DNA of 64,000 nucleotides from positions 1 to 64,000 of the forward strand of contig JAHLLK010000006.1 in NCBI GenBank assembly GCA_020444165.1, read 5' to 3'. The position numbers and the translations under genes were made by a program. The notes beneath the pieces were generated by a model. That model was not told the DNA's origin, searched no databases, and saw nothing but the letters and a program-made list of their open reading frames with translations. Origin of the DNA: Deltaproteobacteria bacterium (GTDB taxonomy: Bacteria > Desulfobacterota > Desulfarculia > Desulfarculales > Desulfarculaceae). This document shows, in pieces, positions 16,552-26,525 of the stretch (within the stretch, counting starts at the first letter, position 1; each line of letters opens with the position of its first letter).

Positions 16552-19104
16552 ATGTTTGGCAAAATCATCAAAATGGTCGTGGGGACCAAGAACGAGCGTG
16601 AGCTGAAAAAGCTTCGCCCCTTGGTCGAGGTCGTCAACTCCCTGGAACCCAAGATGGAAAAGCTCTCGGACCAGGCTCTGGCCGCCCTCACCGGCGAATA
16701 CCGCCAGCGCCTGGACAACGGCGAGAGCTTGGACGATCTCCTGCCCGAGGCCTTCGCCACGGTGCGGGAGGCCGGCCGCCGCACCTTGGGCCAGCGCCAC
16801 TATGACGTCCAGCTCCTGGGCGGCATGGTGCTGCACTCCGGCAAGATCGCCGAGATGAAGACCGGCGAGGGCAAGACCCTGGTGGCCACCCTGCCGGTGT
16901 ATCTGAACGCCTTGGCTGGGCGCGGGGTGCACGTGGTCACGGTCAACGACTACCTGGCCAGCCGCGACGCCGCCTGGATGGGCCAGGTCTACCGGTTCCT
17001 GGGCCTGGAGGTGGGCTGCATCGTGCACGGCCTGGACGAGCAGGAGCGCCGCGCCGCCTACCACGCCGACGTCACCTATGGCACCAATAACGAGTTCGGC
17101 TTCGACTACCTCCGCGACAACATGAAGTTCGACTTGGCCGAACTGGTTCAGCGCGACTACTACTACGCCATCGTGGACGAGGTGGACAGCATCCTCATCG
17201 ACGAGGCCCGGACCCCGCTCATCATCTCCGGTCCCTCGGACAAGTCCAGCCGGCTCTACATCGACGTGGACCGCATCATCCCCAAGCTGACCGACGAGAC
17301 CCACTACACCGTGGACGAAAAAGCCCGCTCCGCCAGCCTCACCGAGCAGGGCGTGGCCAAGTGCGAGGAACTCCTGCGGGTGGAAAACCTCTACGACCCC
17401 CGCAACATCGAGCTGCTGCACCACATCCAGCAGGCCCTGAAAGCTCATACCCTGTTCAAGCGGGACGTGGACTACATCGTCAAGGAAGGCCAGGTGGTCA
17501 TCGTCGATGAGTTCACCGGCCGCCTCATGCCCGGCCGCCGCTATTCCGAGGGCCTGCACCAGGCCCTGGAAGCCAAGGAGCGGGTCAAGGTGGAGAGCGA
17601 GAACCAGACGCTGGCCACCATCACCTTCCAGAACTACTTCCGCATGTACGAGAAGCTCTCGGGCATGACCGGCACCGCCGACACCGAAGCCGAAGAGTTC
17701 AACAAGATCTACAAGCTCGACGTCATGGTGGTCCCCACCCACAAGCCCATGGTCCGCAAGGACCACGCCGACCTGGTCTACCGCACCGAGCGTGAAAAGT
17801 TCGAAGCCGCGGCTGAAGAGATCGAAGAGAAGCACAAGATCGGCCAGCCGGTCCTGGTGGGCACCATCAGCATCGAGAAATCCGAGGTCCTCTCCACCCT
17901 CCTGAAACGCCGCGGCGTGCCCCACCACGTGCTCAACGCCAAGCACCACGCCCAGGAAGCCGAGATCATCGCCCAGGCCGGGCAGATGGGCGCCGTGACC
18001 ATCTCCACCAACATGGCCGGCCGCGGCACCGACATCGTGCTGGGCGACGGCGTGCCCGACCTGGGCGGCCTCCACGTGCTGGGCACCGAACGCCACGAAT
18101 CCCGGCGCATCGACAACCAGCTCCGCGGCCGCTCCGGCCGCCAGGGCGACCCCGGCTCCAGCCGCTTCTACGTGGCCCTGGAAGACGACCTCATGCGCCT
18201 GTTCGGCTCCGACCGCATCAGCGGCATGATGGGCCGTTTGGGCCTCGACGACGGCGAACCCATCGAAGCCAACATGATCTCCAAGGCCATTGAGAACGCC
18301 CAGCGCAAGGTGGAAGGCCGCAACTTCGAAATCCGCAAGCAGCTCCTCGAGTACGACGACGTCCTCAACAAGCAGCGCGAGGTGATCTACGGCCAGCGCC
18401 GGCAAGCCCTCACCGGCGAAGGCGTGCACGAATGGGTCACCGACATGATCGCCGACACCGCGGAGACCCTGGTGGCCGGCGTGGTGGAAGACGGCCCCCC
18501 CGAGGAATGGGACCACAAAGGTTTCGTCGAGGCCGTGGGCGCCAACCTGGGGTTCATCCCCAGCCTCACCCCCCCCGAGGAGTGGAACGAGGAATACCTC
18601 GTCACCACCCTCTCCGAGCAGGCCGAGGCCCACTACGCCCAGAAGTTCACGGACTACGGCCAGGACAACATGGGCTTCCTGGAGCGCATGATCCTCCTGC
18701 AGGTGGTGGACTCCCACTGGAAAGACCACCTCCTCAACATGGACCACCTCAAGGAGGGCATCGGCCTCCGGGGTTACGGCCAAAAAGACCCCCTGCGCGA
18801 GTACCAACGCGAAGGCTTCGAGATGTTCGCCGCCATGGTCGAACACATCCGGGTCGAAACCGTGTCCAGCCTCATGCGCCTCCGGCTGGCCCGCCCCGAA
18901 GACGTGGAAGAGCTGGCCCCCCAAGAGGATATCCCCCTGTCCTACTCCGGCGGCGACGACTCCGCCTCCGAACCCGTGCAGCGCAAGTCCACCAAGGTAG
19001 GCCGCAACGACCCCTGCCCCTGCGGCTCCGGCAAAAAATACAAGAAATGCTGCCTGGCCAAAAACGGCGGCGGCAAGAAGAAGCAGGCCCATCCTTTGGG
19101 GTAG
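16552..19104 (+). CDS. secA: Preprotein translocase ATPase SecA
   Basis: 850-residue motor that drives proteins through SecYEG. NBD1 has Walker [15 protein letters not shown] and Walker [16 protein letters not shown]; the preprotein cross-linking domain, NBD2 with [12 protein letters not shown], the helical scaffold and wing domains follow in order. A variable linker ends in a SEC-C zinc motif, [19 protein letters not shown], near the C-terminus. The length is normal. It is followed by a perfect 23-bp palindrome 6 bases past the stop. Confidence 0.98.
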   Translation: MFGKIIKMVVGTKNERELKKLRPLVEVVNSLEPKMEKLSDQALAALTGEYRQRLDNGESLDDLLPEAFATVREAGRRTLGQRHYDVQLLGGMVLHSGKIAEMKTGEGKTLVATLPVYLNALAGRGVHVVTVNDYLASRDAAWMGQVYRFLGLEVGCIVHGLDEQERRAAYHADVTYGTNNEFGFDYLRDNMKFDLAELVQRDYYYAIVDEVDSILIDEARTPLIISGPSDKSSRLYIDVDRIIPKLTDETHYTVDEKARSASLTEQGVAKCEELLRVENLYDPRNIELLHHIQQALKAHTLFKRDVDYIVKEGQVVIVDEFTGRLMPGRRYSEGLHQALEAKERVKVESENQTLATITFQNYFRMYEKLSGMTGTADTEAEEFNKIYKLDVMVVPTHKPMVRKDHADLVYRTEREKFEAAAEEIEEKHKIGQPVLVGTISIEKSEVLSTLLKRRGVPHHVLNAKHHAQEAEIIAQAGQMGAVTISTNMAGRGTDIVLGDGVPDLGGLHVLGTERHESRRIDNQLRGRSGRQGDPGSSRFYVALEDDLMRLFGSDRISGMMGRLGLDDGEPIEANMISKAIENAQRKVEGRNFEIRKQLLEYDDVLNKQREVIYGQRRQALTGEGVHEWVTDMIADTAETLVAGVVEDGPPEEWDHKGFVEAVGANLGFIPSLTPPEEWNEEYLVTTLSEQAEAHYAQKFTDYGQDNMGFLERMILLQVVDSHWKDHLLNMDHLKEGIGLRGYGQKDPLREYQREGFEMFAAMVEHIRVETVSSLMRLRLARPEDVEELAPQEDIPLSYSGGDDSASEPVQRKSTKVGRNDPCPCGSGKKYKKCCLAKNGGGKKKQAHPLG

Positions 19105-19110
19105 ATTTTT

Positions 19111-19162
19111 GTGGGGGAGAACCTTTTTCTTTTGAAGCCAAAAGAAAAAGGTTCTCCCCCAC
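19111..19162. terminator. Perfect 23-bp palindrome after secA
   Basis: Arms at 19111-19133 and 19140-19162 are exact complements around a 6-base loop. They start GTGGGGGAGAACC and run into a T/A-rich core. It is a member of the G-run palindrome family and the likely secA terminator. Confidence 0.75.
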
Positions 19163-19345
19163 ACCCCCTTTCCAAAAAGAAAAGCGATGATAATTAGTTA
19201 GCTGGCGATGTCTGGGGCGTAGAGGCCTTGGTGGGCGGGGGTGTGCGCCTGGACGCGAACTGTCGCGCCGTGTCCGCGGAATGGGTTATAGTGGGTCGAG
19301 GGGCGGGAGGGCCGCCCCTGGAGCTTTCCATCCCGAGGGAGAGGC

Positions 19346-20341
19346 ATGACCGTCCCCCGCCGCACCAATCCTGCCTCCGGCTGTATGCTCACCTTTTTCA
19401 CCCGGGTGTTTCCCCTCCTGTTCATCCTGTTGGGGGGGGGGATGCTGGTGTGGGGCGGCTGGAACATGTGGCGGGCCTGGGAAGCCCAGTCCTGGCCCTC
19501 GGTCCCCGGCGAGGTCATCCACTCCGACACCCGGTTCTCCCCACCCAGCAGCAACAGCAAGAGCTCCGGATCATTCTGGCCCGACGTGCGCTACCGCTAC
19601 ACCGTGAGCGGGGTGGTGCACGAGGGTGACCAGGTCACGGCCTCGGATTACGGCGGCTCCCTGGCCCACGCCCGCGAGGTCTCCGGCCGCTACCGGGTGG
19701 GGCAGAGAGTGGAGGTGCATTACGAGCCCGGCGACCCCCGCGAAGCCCTCTTGGAGCCCGGCCTGGCCCTCTCGTCTCTCCTGCTGCCCGGGGTGGGCCT
19801 GGCTTTCCTGACCGCCGGTTTGTTCATTTGGTTCATCTTCGCCCGGGCCCTGAAGCATCAACGGAACGCCCCGGACGGTGAGACTGGCGGCGCGGGCCCG
19901 CCCCCGCCGCCGGGCCGGACCGAGACTCCTGCCACGAGCTGGACCACGGCCGGGACCGCGGCGCCGACCCAGGGTCAGGCTCCGGCCGCGACAAAGCCTC
20001 TCTACCCCCGGCGCTTTGGACAGCGTCCCCGCTGGCCTTCCCGGCAGGCGCAAACCCAGTCCAACCCCCAGCCCTACGCCACCGGCTTCACCAGCTCCAG
20101 CGGAGGGCGCTACGCCGACACCACCGCCCCGGGGACCTCGCCGGACCCGGCCGCCCCCGCGGCCGGGCTCACCTGCCCGCGTTGCGGCGCCCCCACCCCC
20201 CGGGGCCGCTTCCGGGTCTGGCAGATACTCCTGGCCGTGGTCTTGTTTCCCGAGGGGCTTTTGGCCTTGATGTTGGGGCGCGGTCCGGCGACCTGCCCCC
20301 AGTGCGGCCACCAGTGGCAGCCCAAGGCGCAGGGCAAATAA
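19346..20341 (+). CDS. DUF3592 membrane protein with C-terminal zinc ribbon
   Basis: 331 residues. Two membrane helices (about 20-45 and 145-172) flank a soluble DUF3592 segment containing WPSVPGEVIHSDTRF and DVRYRYTVSGVVHEGDQV. A low-complexity Pro/Thr-rich linker follows, then a C-terminal region with two CxxC pairs (LTCPRCGAP and CPQCGHQW) flanking a short hydrophobic segment (LLAVVLFPEGLLALMLG), like a membrane-associated zinc ribbon. The family is widespread but uncharacterised. It stands alone between secA and a minus-strand OsmC gene. Confidence 0.7.
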   Translation: MTVPRRTNPASGCMLTFFTRVFPLLFILLGGGMLVWGGWNMWRAWEAQSWPSVPGEVIHSDTRFSPPSSNSKSSGSFWPDVRYRYTVSGVVHEGDQVTASDYGGSLAHAREVSGRYRVGQRVEVHYEPGDPREALLEPGLALSSLLLPGVGLAFLTAGLFIWFIFARALKHQRNAPDGETGGAGPPPPPGRTETPATSWTTAGTAAPTQGQAPAATKPLYPRRFGQRPRWPSRQAQTQSNPQPYATGFTSSSGGRYADTTAPGTSPDPAAPAAGLTCPRCGAPTPRGRFRVWQILLAVVLFPEGLLALMLGRGPATCPQCGHQWQPKAQGK

Positions 20342-20365
20342 CCGCCTGCCCAGCCGGCCCCGGCC

Positions 20366-20890
20366 TCACACCTTCACCCTTTTGCCGTTGATGCGCACCC
20401 GGCCCTCCACCGGCACCGGCTGCCGCACGATGTCCAGCACCGGGCAGTGGCGCTCCACAAAGGCGGCCAGCTCGGCCAATTTCGCCGGATCGCCCGGGGA
20501 TTCCAGGCGGGTGTCGAATTTAACCTTGTCAAAACCCGGTCGTACGTCATCTTTGAGTCCCAGGAAGCCCCGCCGGTCCAGATGGCCCTCCACCCGGACT
20601 TCCACCTTGGTCAGTTCCAAGCCCCACAGGGCCGCCATGGAGGCGTACATGATCTCCTGGCAGGCGCCCAGGGCCATGAGCACCAGCTCCACCGGGCTGG
20701 GTCCGGCGTCGTCGCCGCCCATGAGGGGCGGCTCGTCAATCAAGAGGGGGGGCAACTCGCGGGCCTGGGCCTCGCAGGTCAGCCGCTCCACCAGCCGGGT
20801 GCGCACCAGGCTGGCCGCCCGGGCGGTGCCGGGATTTTCCGCCACCTGGCGGGTAAGGTTCTCCACGGTTTTTTTTAGCTGGGCTTCCAT
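20366..20890 (-). CDS. OsmC family protein
   Basis: 174 residues from ATG 20890; an earlier in-frame start is possible but the added residues are not family-like. OsmC/Ohr fold: LLIDEPPLMGGDDAGPSPVELVLMALGACQEIM carries the conserved reactive Cys region and the AGPSPVEL motif. OsmC-like proteins reduce organic peroxides via paired cysteines, but many SRB homologues have no defined substrate. A second Cys lies in VERHCPVLDIV, matching the usual Cys pair. It is transcribed divergently from lutA. Confidence 0.82.
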   Translation of the reverse strand: MEAQLKKTVENLTRQVAENPGTARAASLVRTRLVERLTCEAQARELPPLLIDEPPLMGGDDAGPSPVELVLMALGACQEIMYASMAALWGLELTKVEVRVEGHLDRRGFLGLKDDVRPGFDKVKFDTRLESPGDPAKLAELAAFVERHCPVLDIVRQPVPVEGRVRINGKRVKV

Positions 20891-20955
20891 GGTATTTTCC
20901 AATGCAATGATAACCACGTGAACCGCCGGCCAGGCCATCCGGCCGGCAACCATAA

Positions 20956-21735
20956 TTGTTCACAAGATACCGGGATTTCGTCTTGTCCACCAGTCCCAAA
21001 CCTGCCCAGGCCGCTCTGTTCGCGCCGTGCCTGGCCGAGCATCTCCTGCCCGACCTCTTGGAAGCCACCGCCCGGGTGCTGGCCCGGGCCGGGGTGCGGC
21101 CCACCTACCCGCCCAAACAGACCTGTTGCGGCCAGATGGCCATGAAGGCCGGGCTCCGCCCCCAGGCGGCCAGGCTGGCCCGGCGCTTCTTGAAGCTGTT
21201 CGAGGACGCCGAGGCGGTGGTGGCCCCCTCCGGCTCCTGCGTGGCCATGGTCCGGAAGTACTATCCCCTGCTCCTGGCCGACGACCCCGGGGCCGCGGCC
21301 GCGGCCCGGGACCTGGCCGCCCGCACCTGGGAGCTTTCCGAGTTTTTGGTGGACGTCCTGGGCGCCCCGGACCTGGGGTCCACCTGGCCCGGCACCGCGG
21401 TGTACCACCCCTCCTGCCAGGTTCACCGGGTCCTGGGAGTAATCGATCAACCCCAGCGCCTCCTGGCCCAGGTGGCGGGCCTCACCCTCCTGCCCCTGGA
21501 GGACGCCGAGCGCTGTTGCGGCTTTGGCGGAGCCTTCAGCCTGGAGTTCCCGGACATCTCCGACAGCCTGGGCCGCCGCAAGGCCCTGGCCGTGGGGGAC
21601 AGCGGGGCCCAATACCTGGTGGTGGCCGAGGTGAGCTGCCTCCTGAACATCGCCGCTTTCCTGCCGAAACTCCGCATTCCGGTGGAGCCGGTGCACCTGG
21701 CCCAGGTCCTGGCCGGGGGATTGGGGCCGGCATGA
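20956..21735 (+). CDS. lutA: Lactate utilization Fe-S protein LutA
   Basis: About 259 residues, (Fe-S)-binding protein with two CCG domains: a first cluster site with CLAEHLLP and TCCGQMA, and a second with YHPSCQVHR and ERCCGFGGAFS. This is the glycolate oxidase/heterodisulfide reductase-type domain of LutA. With LutB and LutC it forms a membrane-associated L-lactate oxidising complex. The start is uncertain: TTG 20956 or TTG 20983 are both possible and neither has a good ribosome binding site. The gene overlaps lutB by the ATGA junction. Confidence 0.85.
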   Translation: MFTRYRDFVLSTSPKPAQAALFAPCLAEHLLPDLLEATARVLARAGVRPTYPPKQTCCGQMAMKAGLRPQAARLARRFLKLFEDAEAVVAPSGSCVAMVRKYYPLLLADDPGAAAAARDLAARTWELSEFLVDVLGAPDLGSTWPGTAVYHPSCQVHRVLGVIDQPQRLLAQVAGLTLLPLEDAERCCGFGGAFSLEFPDISDSLGRRKALAVGDSGAQYLVVAEVSCLLNIAAFLPKLRIPVEPVHLAQVLAGGLGPA

Positions 21736-23186
21736 AGATCGCCACCCATCACTTCAAGGACGCCTCGGCCCGCGCGGTTTTGGACCTGAAGCTCCAGGAC
21801 AACCTTCTGGTGGCCGGGCAGCGCTTTGCCGCCCTCCGGCAGATGGGCATGGCGCGCCTGGTGGACCCCGCGGCCGGCCGCCGCGCCGCCCGGGACCTCA
21901 AGCGCCGCTGCCTGGCCGACCTGCCCCGTCTGTTGACTCTGTTGGAAAGCAAGCTCCAGGAGCGGGGGGTGGTGGTGCACTGGGCCCTGAACGGCGGCGA
22001 GGCCCGCCGCATCATCCTGGACCTGGCCGCCGCCCGGGGGGTCAAGAGCGTGGTCAAGGGCAAGTCCATGATGAGCGAGGAGGTGGGCCTGAACCCGGCC
22101 CTGGCCGAAGCCGGGGTGGAGGTGTGGGAGAGTGACCTGGGCGAGTTCATCGTGCAGCTGGCCGGCGAGGGTCCCTCGCACATCCTGGCCCCGGCCATCC
22201 ACAAGAACCGCCAGGACGTGGCCGAGCTGTTCCACCAGGAGCTGGGCTTGCCCTACACCGAGGAGCCCGCGGAGCTGACCCTGCAGGCCCGGCGCTTTCT
22301 GCGCGAAAAATTCCTGGCCGCGGACATGGGGGTCACCGGGGTGAACGTGGCCATCGCCGAGACCGGCAGCCTGTGCCTGTTCGAGAACGAGGGCAACATC
22401 CGCATGAGCACCACCCTTCCCCGCTTGCACGTGGCGGTGATGGGCCTCGAGAAGGTGGTGGAGACCTGGGAGGACTTTGACCAGCTCCGGATGATGCTGA
22501 CCCTCACCGCCACGGGCCAGGCCTGCTCCACCTATCTGAGCCTCTTGTCCGGCCCCCGCCGCGCCGGGGAGAAGGACGGCCCGGAGGAGGTGCACGTCAT
22601 CTTCCTGGACAACCGGCGGAGCCACATCCTGGCCGACCCGGTGCTGCGGGACACCTTGCAGTGCATCCGCTGCGGCGCCTGCCTGAACGTCTGCCCGGTG
22701 TACCAGTCCGTGGGCGGCTACACCTACGGTTGGGTCTATTCCGGACCCATCGGGGTGCTGTTGAACAGCCAGCTCCTGCCCCGGGGCCTGGCCGACGATT
22801 TGCCCCGGGCCTGCACCATGTGCGGGGCCTGCGCCCAGGTCTGCCCGGTGATGATCGACCACCCCAGCCTGATGCTGCATCTGCGCTGGCTGGCCCAGGG
22901 CGGTGAAACGCCGCAGCGGGGCGGCGGCGCCGGCGGGCTGGCCGGGGTGGGCCTGCACTCCTGGCTGGCTGGCGGCCCGGCCCGCTTCCGGGCGGCCCAC
23001 GCCCTGGCCCGCCTGGGCCAGCCCCTGGTGGCTCCGGGCGGGCGGGCCCGCCGCCGGCCCAAGGTCTTGGCCCGCTGGGGCGAGGCCCGGGTGCTGCCCC
23101 GCTTGCAAAAGCCCTTCTCCCGCCGCTGGCGGCGTTTGCAAAAGGAGTTGGCGCGCCTGACCCCGGACCCGGGAGAGGACCAATGA
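21732..23186 (+). CDS. lutB: Lactate utilization iron-sulfur protein LutB
   Basis: 484 residues from ATG 21732, overlapping the lutA stop by ATGA. An N-terminal LUD (DUF162-type) domain (about 60-300) contains KGKSMMSEEVGLN and NVAIAETGSLCLFENEGN. It is followed by two 4Fe-4S motifs, CIRCGACLNVCPVYQ and CTMCGACAQVCPVMID. The C-terminal tail is Arg/Gly-rich and less typical. LutB passes electrons from lactate to a membrane acceptor. The upstream longer frame is discarded as it overlaps all of lutA. Confidence 0.94.
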   Translation: MKIATHHFKDASARAVLDLKLQDNLLVAGQRFAALRQMGMARLVDPAAGRRAARDLKRRCLADLPRLLTLLESKLQERGVVVHWALNGGEARRIILDLAAARGVKSVVKGKSMMSEEVGLNPALAEAGVEVWESDLGEFIVQLAGEGPSHILAPAIHKNRQDVAELFHQELGLPYTEEPAELTLQARRFLREKFLAADMGVTGVNVAIAETGSLCLFENEGNIRMSTTLPRLHVAVMGLEKVVETWEDFDQLRMMLTLTATGQACSTYLSLLSGPRRAGEKDGPEEVHVIFLDNRRSHILADPVLRDTLQCIRCGACLNVCPVYQSVGGYTYGWVYSGPIGVLLNSQLLPRGLADDLPRACTMCGACAQVCPVMIDHPSLMLHLRWLAQGGETPQRGGGAGGLAGVGLHSWLAGGPARFRAAHALARLGQPLVAPGGRARRRPKVLARWGEARVLPRLQKPFSRRWRRLQKELARLTPDPGEDQ

Positions 23187-23857
23187 GCAGTGAAGCCCGC
23201 AGCCAGATCCTGCGCAGCCTGAAGAGCGCCCTGGCCACGGCTGAGCCGCCGGCCCCCACGGGGGACCGGGCGGTGCTGAAACCGGCCCAAGGCAATTGGG
23301 CCGAGGCCGCCGCAGCCCTCACCGGCCTGGGTGATCACCTGGAGGTGGTGGGGGACGCGGCCGCCCTCTGGGAGCACCTGGCCGCCCTGCTGGCCCGGCA
23401 TCAGGTGAGCCGGGTGGTGTATGCGGAGCACCCGCTGCTCACGGCTCTGGACCTGCCGGCCTGGCTGGCCGCCCAGGGCCTGGAGGCCCAGCCCGCCGAC
23501 CCCTCCACGCCCCAGGGCCGGGACTTTGTTGCCGGGGCCGACCTGGGGATCACCGCGGCCGAGGCCCTGTTCAGCGACTCGGGCACCCTGGTGCTCCGGG
23601 CCGGACCGGGCCGGGCCCGGGCCACCTCGCTCCTGCCGCCCCTGCATCTGGCCCTGGTGACCCGGGAGCAGGTGGGGCCCACCCAGGACGCCTTGTCCGT
23701 CCTTCTGCGGACCTGGCAAAAGGAGGAGGGCGACCTGCCCAGCGGGGTGATTCTCATCACCGGGCACAGCCGCACCGCGGATATCGAGTTGATCCTGGTC
23801 TCCGGGGTGCACGGCCCGGGCCGCCTGGAGGTGGTGGGCCTGGATTTCAGCCCTTAG
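23183..23857 (+). CDS. lutC: Lactate utilization protein LutC
   Basis: 224 residues with ATGA overlap to lutB. LUD-family domain with DLGITAAEALFSDSGTLVL and PLHLALVTREQVGPTQDAL, ending in LILVSGVHGPGRLEVVGL. It is the third subunit of the L-lactate dehydrogenase complex. The operon here has no lactate permease or regulator next to it. Confidence 0.92.
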   Translation: MSSEARSQILRSLKSALATAEPPAPTGDRAVLKPAQGNWAEAAAALTGLGDHLEVVGDAAALWEHLAALLARHQVSRVVYAEHPLLTALDLPAWLAAQGLEAQPADPSTPQGRDFVAGADLGITAAEALFSDSGTLVLRAGPGRARATSLLPPLHLALVTREQVGPTQDALSVLLRTWQKEEGDLPSGVILITGHSRTADIELILVSGVHGPGRLEVVGLDFSP

Positions 23858-23882
23858 GAATTTGTCGGAGAAATGGGAATAA

Positions 23883-23930
23883 GATGTGGGGGGAACCACC
23901 TTTCCCCCAAAAATCTTCATATTTTTCGTC
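23883..23930. repeat. Degenerate G-run palindrome, partial copy
   Basis: GTGGGGGGAACC is followed by CCCCCAAAAATCTTCAT, which is one arm and the lead-in of the palindrome family in reverse orientation. The second arm is mostly missing. Confidence 0.5.
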
Positions 23931-24037
23931 GGGTTGAGAAATATGCACCTTCAAGCCAGACTTCCTGCCGAAAGTGGGGAGGTGGCCATAAGAGCCTTGG
24001 CTCGAATACTCCCCAAACTTCGTAAGAGGTAATAGCG

Positions 24038-25288
24038 ATGACTGATTTGCCGCCGTTGGGGACTGCGCCCCTGAAACAGTGCCCCACCGCCAGCCTGGCC
24101 GTGCCGGGCTTCACCGCCGCGGCCACCCACTGCGGCCTCAAGAAGAACGGCCGCCCGGACCTGGCGCTCATCGTGGCCGAGGAGGCGGTGCCCGCGGCCG
24201 GGGTCTTCACCAAGAACAAGCTGGCCGCCGCGCCGGTGCAGGTCTGCCGCCGCCACGTGGCCGAGGGCCGGGCCCGCCTGATCCTGGCCAACAGCGGCGG
24301 GGCCAACGCGGCCACCGGCCAGGCCGGGCTCACCGCCTGTCTCTCCGCCTGCCAGGGGGCCGCCGCCGCGGTGGGCTGCCCCCTCACCGAGGTGCTCTGC
24401 GCCTCCACCGGGGTCATCGGCCAGGTGCTGGACGCGTCTAAGCCGGCCGCGGCCCTGCCCGACCTGGCCGCCCGCCTGGCCCCCGACGGCCTGGCCGCCG
24501 CGGCCGGGGCCATCATGACCACCGACACCTTTGCCAAGATGGCCGAGCGCAAGGTGGAGATCGCCGGCCGCACCATCACCGTGGGCGGCATGGCCAAGGG
24601 CGCCGGCATGATCCGGCCGGACATGGCCACCCTGTTGGTGTTCGTGCTCACCGACGCCAAGGCCGGGTCCGCGGCCCTGGCCCAGGTGCTGCGGGAGGCG
24701 GCCGGCGAGTCCTTCAACCGGGTCAGCGTGGACGGCGACATGTCCACCAACGACACCCTGCTCTTGTTGGCCAGCGGCCGCGCCGGCGGGCCGGAGCTGC
24801 TGCCCGGGGACCCGGGCCTGGCGCTTCTGGCCAAGGCGGTCACCGAGGTCTGCCAGGAGTTGGCCACCATGATCGTGGCCGACGGCGAGGGCGCGGCCAA
24901 GCTGGTGCGGGTGGTGGTCCAGGGTGCGCCCAGCCAGGGCCAGGCCCGGGAATATTGCTACGCCATCGCCCACTCGCCCCTGGTGAAGACCGCCTTCGCG
25001 GCCGGCGATCCCTATTGGGGCCGCATCCTTTCAGCCGCGGCGGCCCTGGCCGGCCAGCGCGCTTGGGAGTTCGAACCGGCCCGCACCCGGGTGTGGTTCA
25101 ACGAGATCCTCACCGCGGACCAGGGCCTGGGCCTGGGCAAGGAAGTGGAGGAGCGGGCCCGGGTGGATCTGAAGGAGCCCCGCTTCGAGGTGACCCTGGA
25201 CCTGGGCCTGGGCGAAGCCTGGGACTGGGTGCTCACCTGCGACCTGACCCAGGAGTACGTGGCCATCAACGTGGATTATCGGAGTTAG
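24038..25288 (+). CDS. argJ: Glutamate N-acetyltransferase / ornithine acetyltransferase
   Basis: 416 residues, the normal length. ArgJ transfers the acetyl group from N-acetylornithine to glutamate in arginine synthesis. It self-cleaves at the Thr of KGAGMIRPDMATLL, near residue 205, to give the alpha and beta chains. Other signatures are ANSGGANAATG, SVDGDMSTNDT and the C-terminal VAINVDYRS. Together with the ArgA-like GNAT at 6512, both ways of making N-acetylglutamate are present. A strong hairpin follows the stop. Confidence 0.96.
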   Translation: MTDLPPLGTAPLKQCPTASLAVPGFTAAATHCGLKKNGRPDLALIVAEEAVPAAGVFTKNKLAAAPVQVCRRHVAEGRARLILANSGGANAATGQAGLTACLSACQGAAAAVGCPLTEVLCASTGVIGQVLDASKPAAALPDLAARLAPDGLAAAAGAIMTTDTFAKMAERKVEIAGRTITVGGMAKGAGMIRPDMATLLVFVLTDAKAGSAALAQVLREAAGESFNRVSVDGDMSTNDTLLLLASGRAGGPELLPGDPGLALLAKAVTEVCQELATMIVADGEGAAKLVRVVVQGAPSQGQAREYCYAIAHSPLVKTAFAAGDPYWGRILSAAAALAGQRAWEFEPARTRVWFNEILTADQGLGLGKEVEERARVDLKEPRFEVTLDLGLGEAWDWVLTCDLTQEYVAINVDYRS

Positions 25289-25327
25289 CCAGCTTGGAAG
25301 CCGCGCCGCCGTAGCGGGAAGCCATAC

Positions 25328-25363
25328 GCGGGGCGCCCCGGCCGGGACGCCCCGCTAAATTTT
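25328..25363 (+). terminator. Hairpin terminator after argJ
   Basis: GCGGGGCG...CGCCCCGC arms, 14-base half-sites with one mismatch, followed by TAAATTTT. It lies 40 bases past the argJ stop. Confidence 0.65.
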
Positions 25364-25499
25364 CACCCCTCGCCGCGGGCTGGGGAAAGCCTTGCTCCCG
25401 GATATTGCCCAAGGCAGCGCAGCGCCCCGGTTGGGGTGCCCCCTGGGACCCGCGACCAGGATCTCCTGACTCGGCAGGGCCTTGCCCCCCCAATAAAAA

Positions 25500-25525
25500 C
25501 GGGGCGCCCCAGAAGGGGCGCCCCG
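25500..25525. terminator. GGGGCGCCCC hairpin
   Basis: Perfect 11-bp stem CGGGGCGCCCC with loop AGAA. A near-identical hairpin sits at 25682-25709; the two bracket mosaic element M3. Confidence 0.6.
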
Positions 25526-25526
25526 C

Positions 25527-25672
25527 CAGGCTGTTGACAAACAGCCTGTGCGGGCCATGGATGGCCCGCCGATTAACGGCGATTTTCTAAAATAGCCGTT
25601 AATCGTGCTCCTTGGCAAAACCACGCTTTTACCAAGGAGCTGCTGACAAAGGCCACGACGGCCTTTGTCAGC
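25527..25672 (+). repeat. Mosaic hairpin element, copy M3
   Basis: Stems in order: AGGCTGTT/AACAGCCT (25528-25547), GGGCCAT/ATGGCCC (25552-25567), GATTAACGGC/GCCGTTAATC (25571-25604), a 14-bp stem with one mismatch around CCACGC (25607-25640), and a perfect 13-bp stem GCTGACAAAGGCC (25642-25672). The CCCCAA module of M1 and M4 is absent. Confidence 0.8.
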
Positions 25673-25681
25673 AATCTGAAA

Positions 25682-25709
25682 ACGGGGCGCCCCAAAAGGG
25701 ACGCCCCGT
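25682..25709 (-). terminator. Hairpin terminator of the PEP-CTERM gene
   Basis: Stem ACGGGGCG...CGCCCCGT with loop AAAA; on the minus strand it is followed by GTTTTC. It lies 30 bases past the stop at 25740. Confidence 0.6.
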
Positions 25710-25739
25710 GTAGGTTCGGAGAAGTTGCCGGCTGGCGGC

Positions 25740-26525
25740 TCAGGCGGTGCCGTTCTTGCGACGGCGGAACCAGCCCACGGCTCCCAGGGCCGAGCCCATG
25801 AGCAGCAGGGTGCCGGGCTCGGGGGTGCCCCCGGAGGGGGTGTCGTGGTTCACGGTGGCCAAGAGGATGTCCTGGCCGGTGTTGCTGTGGGCCACCAGGA
25901 AGTCGTAGTTGCCCGACAGCACCACGTTGCCGTTGTTGTCGGTCAGGTGATCGTTCAGAGCCACCAGGATGTTGCTGGCCAGGCTGATGGCGCTGTTGTT
26001 GTAGGGCAGGGTGAAGCGGCCGTCGTTCCACCAGGCGGAGGACCACCCGTTGGTCAGGTAGTCGCCGCTGGGGTCCATGACGGTTTCCCAGATGGCCAGC
26101 TGTATCGCCTGGATGAGGTAGGTGGTGCTCGAGTTTCCGTAGTTGACGCTGGACTGATCCTCCAGCCAGGAAACGCCGGGAGCGAAGTTCTCCATGATCC
26201 AGGCCGCCTGCATCCAGTCGACGTCCTCCACCGCGGGCCAGACCCCGCCGGGGCCTTCCCAGTCTTCCGGGTCCTGGGCCGTGAACTGGTTGTTGAACAA
26301 TTGCGCCGGGTCGATGCAGTAGCCGAACCACAGGGCGCCGGCGTATTCGCCGTCGGTGTAGAATTCCGAGGTCAAACCGGAGCGGCCATGGTCGTCGATG
26401 TAGTACTGGACGTTGCGGCCGCCGTGGTAATTCAGGTCGATGGTGTCGGCCCAGGCTGGAACGCTCAGGGCCAAGCAGGCCAAAAGCGCCAGGCACCCCA
26501 AGGTCAACAGTGCGCTTCTTCTCAT
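25740..26525 (-). CDS. PEP-CTERM sorting-domain secreted protein
   Basis: 261 residues from ATG 26525, preceded by GGAGGAGGA. A Sec signal peptide (about 1-26, ending VPAWA) is followed by an Asn/Tyr/Trp-rich body with no recognised domain, and a C-terminal PEP-CTERM tail: GTPEPGTLLLMGSALG, a hydrophobic segment and RRRK. This tail is cut by exosortase (EpsH), which implies an exosortase and probably exopolysaccharide genes elsewhere in the genome. No exosortase is in the window. The protein is probably exported or cell-surface and may be linked to biofilm polymer. Confidence 0.9.
   Translation of the reverse strand: MRRSALLTLGCLALLACLALSVPAWADTIDLNYHGGRNVQYYIDDHGRSGLTSEFYTDGEYAGALWFGYCIDPAQLFNNQFTAQDPEDWEGPGGVWPAVEDVDWMQAAWIMENFAPGVSWLEDQSSVNYGNSSTTYLIQAIQLAIWETVMDPSGDYLTNGWSSAWWNDGRFTLPYNNSAISLASNILVALNDHLTDNNGNVVLSGNYDFLVAHSNTGQDILLATVNHDTPSGGTPEPGTLLLMGSALGAVGWFRRRKNGTA

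Noticed and set aside
16435..19164. Long minus-strand frame opposite secA
   Set aside because: Shadow of secA; composition is not protein-like.
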